NCBI GenBank assembly: GCA_024195265.1
Contig: JAJLRJ010000010.1
Location: 18,234,193-18,298,192 of the forward strand
Direction of reading: 5' to 3'
Source of the DNA: Dendrophyllia cribrosa
Lineage: Eukaryota > Cnidaria > Anthozoa > Scleractinia > Dendrophylliidae
Length of the DNA stretch: 64,000 bases
Positions 47,693-59,031 of the stretch are shown in pieces. Position 1 is the stretch's first letter. Each line of letters starts with the position of its first letter. The notes under the pieces were generated by a model. It made no database searches. It worked only from the letters and a program-made list of their open reading frames with translations, and was not told where the DNA came from. Made by a program: the position numbers and the translations under genes.

Positions 47693-48248
47693 ACTTTATT
47701 TATACTCGAGGTCCTGGAGCTTGTTAGGCTCCTAGCTTAAGTAGCTAATGAGTCAAGTTTATTACAGCGATTTTTCGCTAGAATGATATCTTGTTTGACT
47801 CTATACAAAATATGGTTGCAGCAAACATTTGCTAGAACAAAATCTCTTTGAGATATAGTGGAGACATTGGTGAATTATCATTTTAGCGCAATACCAATCC
47901 GTGCAATATTTCGTGGAGATAACAGTTAAAATATCCAAAAACAAGGCGCAATATTCAACAAATTTTGTTTGCATTACTTTTGCACAACACTGTAAGAGTG
48001 TGTGTTGCAGACTCGCACACACATGAGTCTTGCCAAACAAGTGCAATATGGAGAGGCTAACAATGGGACCTCCAATCAGTTTGGTGGTTTGTTACCCCTG
48101 CATTTAACATAAAAGTTTGTATTAGGCTCATAATGTGCCACTTCTTTTATGCAATTTTTGTGTGGATTTTTTTTCTTCAATCTACTGGACAGGTGTATTT
48201 TGCTTACAAGGAATGTTCTTTAGTACCATGTTGATTATTATTTTACAG

Positions 48249-48299
48249 GACAGAACTGGATTCCAATACCTCTGCTGATACTTCACAGATCGACAGAAA
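48249..48299 (+). CDS. ARHGEF12: RhoGEF exon 16: polar linker
   Basis: A 51-bp exon (phase 2 in, 2 out), acceptor ttttacag, donor AGAAA|gtaagt. It encodes LTELDSNTSADTSQIDR. It is not distinctive alone, but the splice phases connect exons 15 and 17 exactly. Confidence 0.78.
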
Positions 48300-48426
48300 G
48301 TAAGTATTAATTTTTGTTGCCTTGTTTGATACTGAGCTATTCATTTTTTGAGTTTCCTGACCAGTACATTCATGGTATCTTCTCACGGTAGACATTTATT
48401 ATTCTTGATAATTTCTCTTTTCTTAG

Positions 48427-48484
48427 CACTGCCTTGGCATCTGCTCTAACGACATTTTTAAAACAAGTTGGACTCACTTTAAAG
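48427..48484 (+). CDS. ARHGEF12: RhoGEF exon 17: conserved helix
   Basis: A 58-bp exon (phase 2 in, 0 out), acceptor ttttcttag, donor AAG|gtcagt. It encodes NTALASALTTFLKQVGLTLK, which parallels the LARG helix MQYVILMYMKHLGVKVK that extends the RGSL module. Confidence 0.86.
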
Positions 48485-48877
48485 GTCAGTCAGTATTTTA
48501 CAGCTGCACAGTAATTTTATTATTGTTTAGTTTGTTTATTCAACAAACCAAGTTATTCAACTTACATGTAGGTTGGAATGGTGATGTCACTTGGCAATAT
48601 GTCAGAGTGGCATATGAACTAAGGTCCTAGATGTTGTGCCTTAAATATGGATTGTATACTTTGTATAGGTGTAGGTGAATATTTTAGTTCTCAGCAAAAT
48701 ACTCTCATCTGTGCTGCAAGTATAACTGATCACATTATTGTCATGCAGCCACATACACTCTCTTGATTTCAGTCTTGTTCTGCCAATTGAGCTTGAGACA
48801 ATCTGTAGAAATACATGTATTAGATTTATATGTGCATATGTTCTTACATTATTTTGGCATCTATTTATTTTTTCTAG

Positions 48878-48973
48878 CAACAGGGAAACAACGCAAACAT
48901 CCTGGAACGATATTCAAGCTTTACACGGAAAGAACAGAGGCCTGCACTGTTTAAAATTAAAGCAAGTAAAAAG
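48878..48973 (+). CDS. ARHGEF12: RhoGEF exon 18: basic linker before C1
   Basis: A 96-bp phase 0-0 exon (32 residues), acceptor tttttctag, donor AAG|gtacat. It includes RKEQRPALFKIKASKK, similar to the LARG basic segment RIGFLPKIKQSMKK. The basic character next to a C1 domain suggests a membrane-proximal role (inference). Confidence 0.82.
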
Positions 48974-49045
48974 GTACATGTAGAAAGCTCATAATTATTT
49001 ATCTGTATTTAGACAGTGAAGAGTAGCACAAAAGAAAGTGATATA

Positions 49046-49771
49046 CAGTCGAACCTGTATTAAGCGGCACCGTATTAAGCGGTCACCCTCTATTAAGCGG
49101 TCAGTTGTCAAAGTCCCGAAAATTACTTCCGTCAATTACTGTAATTTTGACCTTTATTAAGCGGTCACCTCTATTAAGCGGTCGCGGTCACCCTTAACTA
49201 AGTCCCAACAAGCTGTTTTTATTGTCTTGACCTGTATTAAACGATCACTTTGTAAAAGGAAACCACGCAAATGTAATTGAATTCCGTGTTTATTTTCACA
49301 AATAATTCAATCACCGTTAATTAATGTTTGTAGTTTGTGATCAAAAGTCTCGTCAGCATTGCACGTCAAATTCTTCTTTCGTTAATTTCTCCTTTTGCCA
49401 GCTACACGTGAAGTTGTCCCCTTGAACATGATACTCACAAGGCACTTCCACACCATAGCCACCACCCTTTGTTTACACCCTGCCCTAACGACCCGCAAAA
49501 CTAACTGTAGGATCTTGGTGTTACTGTTTTACAGTTACTGTAGTCCGTTTTTATATTACATGTATTGTATGATCTCCTTTGTCATACCATTTTACTGTTG
49601 CAGCTAACCAAAAGTGATTTTGTTAGCGCTTTTGTGCATAAACTATACATTAAGTGATCAAATATAATATAAAAGGGCATTTTTATTGTGTTTTACTTTT
49701 ATTCTGTGCAACCTGTATTAAGCGGTCAACCTGTATTAAGCGGTCACTTAGCCATTCCCGAGGGTGACCTG
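49046..49771. mobile_element. Tigger/pogo-like MITE with TTAAGCGGTC repeats
   Basis: The left end CAGTCGAACCTGTATTAAGC and the right end (49715-49771, CCTGTATTAAGCGGTCA and GAGGGTGACCTG) are loosely inverted, with TA on both sides. Subterminal TTAAGCGGTC words occur several times per end. TA targets and CAGTCG ends point to the Tc1/mariner-pogo group. No transposase. Confidence 0.65.
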
Positions 49772-49969
49772 TAAGATGAGAAAGAGGGGGCAAAGAAAGA
49801 AAGGCCTGTGGTCATTCAAAGGTCATTGTGATTGGTCAATTTTGGCTCTGTCAACAGTTGCTAAGAATATTATTGTGATGTTGTATTGTGATATTTGCAG
49901 GAAAAATTGTTATTGTGAGAATTTCATCTTGTTGTTTAATTAATTATTAATTAATAATTTTTTTAATAG

Positions 49970-50075
49970 ATTAAAGGACATCATTTTGTTACCACACACT
50001 ACACCAGTCCAACCTTTTGCAATCATTGTAATGGCCTGTTATGGGGAATTGGAGACCAAGGTTACCAGTGTTCAA
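49970..50075 (+). CDS. ARHGEF12: RhoGEF exon 19: C1 zinc domain, N-terminal half
   Basis: A 106-bp exon (phase 0 in, 1 out), acceptor ttttaatag, donor TCAA|gtatgt. It encodes the first half of a phorbol-ester/diacylglycerol-type C1 domain: the zinc-ligand His at the start, then H-x12-C-x2-C (CNHC) and C-x13-C, with the family-typical core LLWGIGDQGYQC. Known: C1 domains bind two zinc ions and often membranes. Drosophila RhoGEF2 carries a C1 in this place, whereas the human LARG and PDZ-RhoGEF proteins do not. Confidence 0.94.
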
Positions 50076-50837
50076 GTATGTTGATTTATCTTTGCAAACC
50101 TTTATGAAATAGACTATAAATGTCAAAATACCCCAGGGCATTTTATTAGTGCTTGACTTGTTAACTGGCAGATTTGGTTCCTGTTATGTAAAGAGTAGTG
50201 TTGTGGCTGTTGTTTAGAATTGTGATTTTTGGTTGGTGTGTATAATGATTAAAGGACCGTAGTCAGCCCCACCTTTCATTTTGTTTACATACGGGAGTTT
50301 CGGTATTATATTACATGTGGCACGTGACCAAAGGTAAGGAAATCGCCGCGAACGGTCAGAGGCGAGATTTTAAAAAACATAGTTATAAAAGGTGACAGGC
50401 CTAGCACAAATCCTGCTTGTCGCAAAAAAGCATTTCAGCCCTGCTTTAAAGTAGGGTTACCCCAAGTAAGTGCCTGAGAGATTGTTTTCTTTTTATAGGT
50501 CAAAATTAAGATATAACAGGACTGTTGTTCTCAATGTTGCCATTCTTAGATCTTAGGAAAGTCTCTGATACTGACAGGAGATATTTACGCTTTCCAGAGC
50601 TGTTTATTATTGAGTTACGCCATCGTTTTTCTGCTCGTTCTCGGCATAACAATATTGTTTCTGTGGCACATAGTTTGCAAGATCAGTGGTGGTTGCTGAA
50701 TGCTAGGATCACTGAGTTAATTTCTCAGTCCACGATTTTGTGTGAGCGCAAGTCTGCGGTTAGCATGACTTTTGAGATAGTGTTTCTTCATCACAGCCAA
50801 AGAGTCTTAAGATCCATAGAATAATGGCATATTACAA

Positions 50838-50935
50838 TTGAAGGGCTGAGAACTCATTTGCTGTATTTCAAGTGCCTGACCACGCATAGCGTACCCATCT
50901 GCCACTGTCACAAAACATGTTGCTTTATGTTTTGT
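50838..50935 (-). repeat. Fragment of the TGAAGGG-family element
   Basis: ATTGAAGGGCTGAGAAC at 50840 resembles the family end, and CGCATAGCGTACCCATCTGC plus CACTGTCACAAAACATG is the reverse complement of sequence near 37910-37950. It is a short, internally deleted remnant. Confidence 0.5.
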
Positions 50936-51036
50936 ATTCACAAGATGGCTCTTAAGAGCCCTTGGATTTTTTTTAATACATGTAGGTTACATGTACCTAT
51001 GCGTACTGTAAGTAATTTTTTATTCTCTTTTATTAG

Positions 51037-51110
51037 CTTGTGAGTACAATGTACACAAAGGAAACTGCTTTGAGGCAATTGAGGAATGTCGAGGACCTAA
51101 AAAGAAAAGG
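51037..51110 (+). CDS. ARHGEF12: RhoGEF exon 20: C1 zinc domain, C-terminal half
   Basis: A 74-bp exon (phase 1 in, 0 out), acceptor ttttattag, donor AGG|gtacgt. It finishes the C1 domain with CEYNVHKGNCFEAIEEC and a basic tail GPKKKR. Ligand spacing is C-x4-H-x3-C-x6-C instead of the usual C-x4-H-x2-C-x7-C, so the penultimate Cys is shifted by one residue. Confidence 0.94.
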
Positions 51111-51695
51111 GTACGTAAAAGGAAAGGAACAAGCATTCATAGAAGTTTGGACTTGCATGATGAATCATAGAATCAAGGTCTCATTGCTATTAATAAGTCT
51201 CTAGTCAGTCCACCATGTATCTGACGTTATCTGGGTTTAGAGGCTGTACTGTTGAAGTTACATGTAGGAATGCACTTGTGCAATTATAATATCAATTTCT
51301 AGATTATCTTTTGTTTTTTTGGCTCACGTGCATCACTCACTCGTGATCACCTGCTTGAAATGAGGGACTACTGTCTCATTGTCTAAGGGCAAATCTGTGT
51401 TTATAATGGGTGAAGTCACTCATCCGATCATCCAAACCTTCCATTTTTGGCAGAGAACGCTTGCTACTTTTTTGTGTATCTCTCATGCCCAGAGCTGCCT
51501 GTGAAGGGGGCTAGCTAATTATTTTTTATATCACTGTTAATTAGTTTTTATTGTTTATATAGGGCCCCTTTTGATAGCAGTCTCTTCACTGAAGGAGTTA
51601 CCCTGTCAAAACATCAGATATTATTACAAAATGTATCCATTAAATAGCTGTTTCTGTAATGTGCTCTGACATTGTTATTTGAATGTTTGTTGTAG

Positions 51696-51762
51696 AAAAC
51701 TAATCCAGCCAGCAGATCAACGTCATTTGCTTATTATAATAGGAAAATAAGTCAACCGTCAT
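51696..51762 (+). CDS. ARHGEF12: RhoGEF exon 21: linker after C1
   Basis: A 67-bp exon (phase 0 in, 1 out), acceptor tttgttgtag, donor TCAT|gtaagt. It encodes KTNPASRSTSFAYY then NRKISQPS, a polar Ser-rich linker. RSTSF and RKISQ look like basophilic-kinase sites (inference). Confidence 0.8.
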
Positions 51763-51917
51763 GTAAGTAATAGTAATACTTTATTCAAATACTCCCCTCA
51801 GGGCTTTTCAGTATCAAATAACAATAAAACCTCTTTAAAAAAAAATTGTAAAACTACTGATAATATTATGATAAACTATTAAAACTACTGATAAAATTCT
51901 GATTTCAATATTAATAT

Positions 51918-52238
51918 TCATACAGTTAAAAACTCATCAAAGAGAAGGGCCTGGAGTTTCTTTTTAAAGTTTTCTACACTTTCACAGTTCCTTAACTCCT
52001 CCAGCATAGAATTTCTTGCTGTTACAGCTCTATAGTGAAAGGTCCGCTGAACAGAGTTAGACTTGCACATGGGGATCTGCAGTTTGTCTTTGTTTCTTGT
52101 TCTATTGGAGTGTATCGGATCTTTAAAATGAAAATATACGGTCATGTTTATTAATTTGTAGTTTAAAGCATGCTGAACAGCACAGAACAGTACTTGCCAT
52201 GCCAATGAAAGTAATATGTTCATGCTAATTTTCACCAA
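51918..52238 (-). pseudogene. LINE ORF2 C-terminal fragment (CR1/L2/jockey-like)
   Basis: The minus-strand frame has IHSNRTRNKDKLQIPMCKSN, RTFHYRAVTARNSM and LEELRNCESVENFKKKLQAL, the pattern (HxxxTR...P...F.Y..A..WN.LP..LR...S...FK..L) common at the C-terminus of LINE RT proteins. Trp is replaced in the WN motif. The 3' region (51766-51917) with TTTATT in + orientation follows on the minus strand. It sits in the intron after exon 21. Confidence 0.75.
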
Positions 52239-52240
52239 AT

Positions 52241-53755
52241 TTGCATTACTGGAATTCAGTGTGATTAATTTATAGATAGGCTGAGCCTAACAGCGTAGCT
52301 CTTTGAACAGAAAGCCGATGATAAACTTAACTGAGGTGAAAGGTCAGAAGCACAAGAATAAAATTGACGACCGGGCTATATTTTTAATTTTAGCAATTCT
52401 CAAAAGCAGACTTACGCGACCGTTTGCACAGTACATTTAGACCGTACAAAAGTTCACAAAAACAACTTTTTCTCCGTCTAGAATAACTAGTACGACTAAT
52501 TTCCAAATAAAATACACCAGTTGCTTATAAAAAATTGTCCGAGAAACTGATTTGGAAATCAAAATTGCAAAAAATACACAAAGATATTTGCATAAGACCA
52601 CGCGAGTGAAGTTTAGAACTATAAAATCCAAGTCTTGTTTTGTTTACATAAAATCGCGTTTCAACCTATGTAATGAATTAACAAACATTTAAAAATGGAC
52701 AACACAATCTTCTTTCAAAAAATTTTATTCAAATCTCCATAAGTTTATGTTAAAAAGCAAAACGCGAACCATAGCTCATTGAGGCCGAGATGTCTCCGAT
52801 GAAAGAAATCAAAACAACTGAATTTAATTGAGCACGTTTATAAACAATTCTCCAAAACTAGCAAGAAGACAAAGAAAAAGTCAATCACAGATTGATATCA
52901 ACATAAATTCCCATCGAAAAACGTATTTTGTTTTACCTTTAAGTCCCTCCACTGCTTGGAATTTCTTTAAATCTGCGCTTCTTCAGTTGAATCTGAAACC
53001 CGAAGTGACAAACATCTCCCCGCATTGCTCCCATCCTCGAAACAAGACTTTATCCCTGAAAGCTCTTCTTTTTCCACTATAGCGGCTTCTGAGTATCCCT
53101 TAATCAGTGCTTTCAATAAGACCTGGCACCCGCCGGAGCTCCGGCGGGTGTCCTGTTGTGAATCACCCAGTAAAATTCATGCATCTCTCTATAAAGGGGA
53201 GATATTTTCAGTTTCTTATTATTGCTCTCTGACGGGTGCCGCACAAGGGCAGCCACCTACATAAAATCTTATTGAAAGCCCTGCTTAATTAGTATTCCTG
53301 TCTTGAGTAGCAAACCGCGAAAAAATGCAGGAGAATAACGACTTTAATTTAAACGGTTTTTTCCGCTAAACACAGCAGTGTTTTCCCAGGTGACGTGAAA
53401 TTGCAAAGATCCCGGTTGTTGTGTGGCGTCATATGCGCATGTTTTGCAACGGTCTACGTGCCCGTGAGTTAGCCCTAAGCTACAGCGGCGGCGGGCACAC
53501 AACGCGCCTGCGAAACATTCCGCTAGCCATGACCTTCAGAAAAATGACGGGCATGGGTTCTATGGTTCTCTGGTTCTATGAGTATGGTGCTCGAGCTCCA
53601 CTAAAAAATTAAATGTTTAAAAGTAAAAATTCAAATATACAGTGGCAGACCATCATAACTGAAGGGCTGGGTGGAAAAACTACAAACAGAAGTCAGATTG
53701 TTTTTGGACTCATCAAATTTTGTTATTAACCGAAAAATACACTATTTTCTTGTTA
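52241..53755 (+). other. Intronic DNA with a GC-rich palindrome
   Basis: No gene. 53127-53150 is a perfect 24-base palindrome made of CACCCGCCGGAG and its complement. ATGGGTTCTATGGTTCTCTG at about 53551 is mildly repetitive. No element bounds could be set. Confidence 0.45.
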
Positions 53756-53759
53756 TTAA

Positions 53760-54301
53760 AAGTGCCTATAACCCTTAAATACATGTTATTTTTTTCATAA
53801 TCAACTCTACACACATTGAATAGTTAAATGGTGAAATATTTATTGTTTTGTATGTCACATTATAGTTACATGTATATAGTTATAGTTATATAGTTAATAT
53901 AATTTTATAGTTAATAATAATATATAGTTGTTACAGTTATAGTTTTAGAGATTTGAATTTACAAAATGCTAATTAGATGTCAACCCGGGAATCATGTATT
54001 ATTCATGACAACTACTTGTTTTCACCTCCAAGTAATAGTTTTTATGAATCAATTGACTATCCACAGTTTATTTTTAGTATTTATCAAATATCCTCAAGCT
54101 GTAAACTGTGCATTGTACAGTGTAAATTGGCATAGAAATAATGGCAAAATCCTGGGTTAATTTCATCTAATATAGCATTTTGTAAATTCAAATCTCTAAT
54201 AATGCGACGTTCAAAACAAGAAATATTTCACCATTTAACAATTCAATGTGTGTAGAGTTGATTCTGAAAAAATATATTTAAGGGTTATACATGTAGGCAC
54301 T
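53760..54301. mobile_element. TTAA MITE, AGTGC...CC family (copy 2)
   Basis: It is the same family as 33050-33422: GTGCCTATAACCCTTAAATA at the left, its complement at the right, and the inner words AATCAACTCTACACACATTG and GAAATATTT. TTAA lies at 53756-53759 and 54302-54305. The middle is enlarged by TATAGTTATAG-like repeats (53865-53945). Confidence 0.8.
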
Positions 54302-54305
54302 TTAA

Positions 54306-55561
54306 ACAAGAAAAGTGTCACTTCTTGCTTATTAAGCAAGTAACTTTTGCTTATCAACCTAGAAAGGTGCATGTTTTGCTCATTAACTCAAAGTGCCACG
54401 ACACTTTACAAACGCGACCTTCAGCTGCCATTACTGAAAAAGATATCGAGGACGAAAACGATGCAACGGATGTATAATTCTAGAAAAAAAAAACATTTAG
54501 TAGAAGTCATCTGGTAAATCCTCCTATTGGGCGAAACTACACTGTAAGTCATGACTTTCTTTTTCGAGACAGATATTTTTCAAAAGTTTGACTTCGCGAT
54601 GCTATCGACTGTGTGCGAGCTGCTCGTTCAATGTTCATGTGTTAAAACCAAAATAATTGAGCCTTTTTCACTCGAATTACACCATCAAAAGAGAACTTTC
54701 AGAGGTTTCTGAATGCAGCAATAGAGAGATTTTTATTTTAATTAAACATAGCCCATTCGTAATTATATTCTGTCCGGAGTGCCTGGTTAAAATCTATTTG
54801 GGACTAGCTTGGTCGACAACAATGAGGTCATATTCAATCAATTTGTATGCAAAGTTTAATAGCGGTCAGAACATTTTAATTTTTCACGTTATTTTGGAAA
54901 ACAGGTTTTCTAATAGAAAAGTAAAACTGTTTGACTGTATGGAACTTTAGGCTCCAGCTTTTACAAATAAAGGACTTGTTTGGAATTTGATCCGACAAGC
55001 AAAATTATCGATGTATGTAAATTTAGGACAGAATTCCATGACGGCACAAGTTTGAAGACATAAAATAGTGAAAAGGTTTTACCGTAATTTATTTGATTGA
55101 AACCTACAGTAGTGTAGTTGTGTTAAAACAGTCTTTCTTGAATTCACTTTCTTTTACAATCTTATATGGAGACTTGAGAAACACTGTCAACATAAGAGAA
55201 CAGAGAATTCGCAGATTTTCAACCTATTAAACAAGAAAGACAAGAAATGGTGTCACTTTTGTTTAATAAACAGGTTATTCCTGCGTAATAAACAGCTAAG
55301 GCAGAAAATTGAAACTACGATAAAAGAGTTTTCCACCTTCCGATAGCAAAACTCGACTAAATTTAGCATAACTTAGGGTACTGCTGAATTGCAGCGAGAA
55401 AAAAATTGTCCTAAAACTTCTGCTTATAAGTAATTAAAACACAATTAAAAGTTTATCAATGGTAAAACTTCTCATGATCATCCTAAGGGGTTTTGTCCCA
55501 AACATTCGCTGCTAAAACCTTCCATTAATAATAGCCAACGCAAGTGACAATCTGACTCCTG
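54306..55561. mobile_element. Diverged solo relative of the fold-back element arm
   Basis: About 54400-54640 parallels 4230-4490 of the giant palindrome (CAGCTGCCATTACTGAAAAA against CAGCCGCCATTACCGAAAAA, then GACGAAAACGA, GTAAATCCT, GAGACAGATATTTTTCAAAA and a matching block before TTCATG). The right end CAATCTGACTCCTG matches the fold-back terminus. Only one arm-like copy is present. Confidence 0.55.
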
Positions 55562-55755
55562 TTAAGTATACTATTATGCTTTTTTTTTTTTCATTTTGCT
55601 CCAAAATTGCCATTTTTTCAATTGTTTAGGGTGGTTGATCTTGCTAAACATTTTTTATTTCTCAACATTAATTTTGAACTTCTTGTTACATTTTTGCAAA
55701 CATTTCATATACTTAGAAGTACAAATTCATTTGAAACATGTATAGTTGTATTCAT

Positions 55756-57071
55756 AAGGGTTTGTTCTTGTCAACCTGGAAAGTCAAGGAATTTTATTAT
55801 ATTTTGCGGGCCCTGAAATTCACAGAATTTAATTTTGGGTCATGGAAAGTCATGGAAAATGACATTCATTCAGTACAGAGTTAATTAGGGTAGTTTGTCA
55901 TTTTTTTTTAATATAAAAAGCATTAACCCATTGACACCTGAACCGCCCATAATCGCCCGTACAAGACTCCACTGCTTTGAAAAATTGTAACTTTCTCAAT
56001 CGTGCGAACATTGCCTTAACTAGCAGTTGTGAGCATTGACTAGAAAGTCTTTCAAATTGAGATACCCAATAAACACAAAAAAGTCAGCGATTTTTGCAGA
56101 ATATCAGCGTTTGAATTTGGACAATAACAAAAATTACCGTTTTTAACGTCATAGAAAAACAACAAAATCACGTTTTTGCCTTTAGTTTTTTTTATTCAAA
56201 TCATCGTGGCAAACCCAAAAGTCAACATTTACAGCAAAATTCAATCCTAGTCCTAGCTTAGCAGTGAATTTTTTTGCTCTTATTCGTTGCTCGTGCCGAG
56301 CTATAGCTTCTTATTCTAGTGCATACTCACCTTGCCTCGATTTTGAACGTCACCACCGCACTGCATGCTGGGAAATAACGAGATTTTTCGACAGCGTTCA
56401 TTCCGTCCTCCACACTTTTCATATATATACTAAGTCCACAGCCACTCTGACCCACCGCCAAAATTTTGCGCTTGTTGTGTTCTCCTGTGGTCGCAACTTC
56501 CAAAATATGCCGCGGTAGGTCGAGAAATTCATCCAGAGTCGAGTCCCAAAGCTACTTCATTTCCAGGCGACCATTTTTCCAGTCCAACGAGCAACGAGCC
56601 AAATTCGTAAACGAAGTACAACACCTAACTCACTTCGTTGAGAAGTGGACTCTGAACTACCTTCGAGCTTAATGATGCTCATCAGGCAGCTACTAAAGAT
56701 GAAAACTGGCTGTGAACTTACCAAAAATCGCAGAAACATGATATTGAAGTCTTTATTGAGAACGAACGAAGTGAAATGCCAACGTCACAATGACGTTTTC
56801 AGTAAACTCGAGCCTTCAGTGTTTTAGAACAGCAGCACTTTCAATGGTAACTCCAAATATGAAGTCACGAAATCCTATGGGGCGTGTGTATGCAGAAAAT
56901 CACTCAAAAACATAAAAATCCTCAGGTGTCAATGAGTTAAGGAGAAGATGAACTGGAAATAGGGCTCTAAAACCCAAACCAACAATGGTTTTGACAATGT
57001 TCGTAAACAACATGTCAACTTAATGTCATTTAAAGCTTATAAAAATGTCATGGAAAGAAGTACAAACCCTG
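55756..57071. mobile_element. hAT-type MITE (TCATGG family), split by a TTAA element
   Basis: The left part (55756-55926) has GGGTTTGTTCTTGTCAACCT and TCATGGAAAGTCATGGAAAA; the right part (56937-57071) ends in ATGTCATGGAAAGAAGTAC then AAACCCTG. Together they match the element at 23439-23747. The 1010-bp TTAA element landed in the middle. Confidence 0.72.
55927..56936. mobile_element. 1010-bp TTAA MITE (copy 1, older)
   Basis: The ends CCCATTGACACCTGA...TCAGGTGTCAATGAG are flanked by TTAA (55923-55926 and 56937-56940). CCC starts and TTAA targets fit piggyBac-like elements. Copies 2 and 3 are the same length. This copy differs from them at many sites, and the open frames conserved in copies 2 and 3 are broken here, arguing against a coding role. 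Confidence 0.9.
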
Positions 57072-57308
57072 TAACATCCATTCATTAACTGTTGGAAGCT
57101 GTTATAAAGGTCCTCGTATCTAATTTGAGTCAATTTACGGTCAGTGTCTTCTCTGTCCCTGGCTTTCTGAGAACTTTCTTGAAATTTTTTAGGGCTTTGG
57201 TATACATGCACAGTATATTGTTGCTAATAATTTTAAGTTAACCTTGTGGCTGTGAAGACAGGTGAAAAGCAACCATTGTGTTGTTTGTTTTTGTTGTAAC
57301 CTGTTTAG

Positions 57309-57371
57309 ATAGGGTGAAAAACTGGAATCACGAAAGCCACGACGGTGATGAATCTGAGAATGGCTCTGCAG
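57309..57371 (+). CDS. ARHGEF12: RhoGEF exon 22: acidic linker
   Basis: A 63-bp exon (phase 1 in, 1 out), acceptor ctgtttag, donor GCAG|gtgagt. It encodes RVKNWNHESHDGDESENGSA after the split Tyr codon. It is acidic and disordered-looking; the call rests on splice sites and phase. Confidence 0.75.
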
Positions 57372-57504
57372 GTGAGTACTTTAAAAGCTTCACACAAAAT
57401 AATCCTCAGATCTAACGCACCCAACACACCCAAGAAGTCATGCAGTTGTAGAAATAATAAAAGATATTTGCCCTCTTTAATTAATGGCTGACGTCTTACT
57501 CCCA

Positions 57505-57860
57505 ACCTAGTGTGCAAAACAACAGTCTCTGCCCAAGGTCACGATGACAAAATCTACATTGAAATGAGTAAACACGCATTCAAGACCCGCTTCAATAACC
57601 ACAATGTTTCATTCAATCATGAGAAGCACTCAGCTAAAACCACTCCTTCAAAGTATATGTGGGAGTTGAATGCTCATACGGTTGACTTCTCCATCATGTG
57701 GTCTGTCTTGAAACACGCAATGTAACCTGTGTTTAGCAGAGAAGTTCTGTATCTTGACTGCTGATAAACAGTCCTTGCAATAACAGGAGATCGGAACCCA
57801 TTTAAAAATGAATGCAGTCATGAAAACATCAAGTTCCAGCCCTCCGTGCAAGCTATTACT
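57505..57860 (+). pseudogene. Penelope-like retroelement relic: GIY-YIG endonuclease end
   Basis: The + strand frame from about 57505 reads KIYIEMSKHAFKTRFNNHNV, SFNHEKHSAKTTPSKYMWEL and later FSIMW, then, after a stop, NLCLAEKFCILTADKQSLQ. This matches the GIY-YIG nuclease of Penelope elements (YIG.TE..FKTR..NH..SF......TLSKY.W.LK) and its C-terminal LC..EK motif. YIG is YIE here. The reverse transcriptase part is absent. Confidence 0.78.
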
Positions 57861-58264
57861 TAGTAACTGAAAGTTAATTAAATCGAAATGTGAATTAAAG
57901 AATTTTTTATGATATTTTGAAGATGAGTTTTTACTATATGTAGACTGATCTCCATCTAAGTGAGAAAAACATTTTACAGGTTTATTGTCTGGCTTGAATC
58001 TTGCTCATTTCTGGCCATAAATTTTCGGATGGGATGGCTTGAATATGGCCTGCTTCTCGCTCAGTCAAGCCATTCAAATGTCACGGGGGTAAATAATATT
58101 ATGACTTGCTGTAATCTTGGTCAATTCTCGTTTGTTTCCCTTGCTTGTCGCTGATTAGCATATTTTTTATGGACTGAATCTGGCTGGTGTCTCGCCGAGA
58201 ATTTACGTATGACAGGCTTGCCTTCACTCTGATGTAACATTTTATGTTATTTACCTCCTTTTAA

Positions 58265-58874
58265 CCCTTTCCCTACCGAATTTATCAGGAAAATTAAATT
58301 TGAAATCGCCATGGTAACAAACAAGTGAGCATTTAAGATCTTGGTTAACTTTAAAGTAGTCATAAGTATATATTTTTAAGATCCTGGAAAGTTAACCTTT
58401 CCAAAGATGGGTCACTTACACTACTTGTCTGTTACCATGGAAACTAAGCGACCTGTCAATCAAATATAATTGATGTATCTTTTATGCAAAATGACAACAA
58501 ATCAAGTAAAAGCTCTACAAATTTTTTTTCTGTGCTGAAAATTCAATATATTTTGTTCCAAAACAATGCCCAGACATTACATTTTCAAAAAGTCTTCACA
58601 GGAATGGTCTTTAGACTAGGATTACTTAGTAATCCAATCTACAATTGTAGTAAAGTTCTTTGAAATGTTGCGCAATAATAAAACATCTCACAAATTGAAT
58701 CACAGCAATTTTCCACTGCAAATTTACCAAGAAAGGACAATTTTAATTTACAGTTTGCCTTTTTGCTGGTTGCCATGGAAACCAGACAGCAGTCTGGAGA
58801 GTGTTGTTGAAATAAAAATAATATATTTATTCAACATTGTGGACCCACTAAAGTGGGTCTTGGTAGGGAAAGGG
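58265..58874. mobile_element. TTAA MITE with CCCTTTCCCTACC ends
   Basis: 610 bp with CCCTTTCCCTACC...GGTAGGGAAAGGG ends, flanked by TTAA (58261-58264 and 58875-58878). It is piggyBac-like by end and target. An inner pair CCATGGTAACAAACAAGTGA / GTCTGTTACCATGGAAAC adds a second hairpin. It ends 116 bases before exon 23. Confidence 0.88.
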
Positions 58875-58990
58875 TTAAAAGACTTTATTTTTTAATATTC
58901 TTTCTTGTTATGGTATCCTTTTAAAAGGAGAATGATGTCATGTTATAAAGTTGTGAACAAAAGGTTCCTTATCGTATTTGTTTTTTTCAG

Positions 58991-59031
58991 GTGATAACAA
59001 GACAAAAGCAGGTTCATTTGATGAAGATTTG
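58991..59031 (+). CDS. ARHGEF12: RhoGEF exon 23: linker
   Basis: A 41-bp exon (phase 1 in, 0 out), with a strong tttttttcag acceptor and a TTG|gtaagt donor. It encodes DNKTKAGSFDEDL. Short, but both splice sites are near consensus and the phase fits exon 22. Confidence 0.75.

Noticed and set aside
50525..50824. A 99-codon frame as a separate gene
   Set aside because: It is intronic between the two C1 exons, has no recognised domain and no splice or regulatory support.
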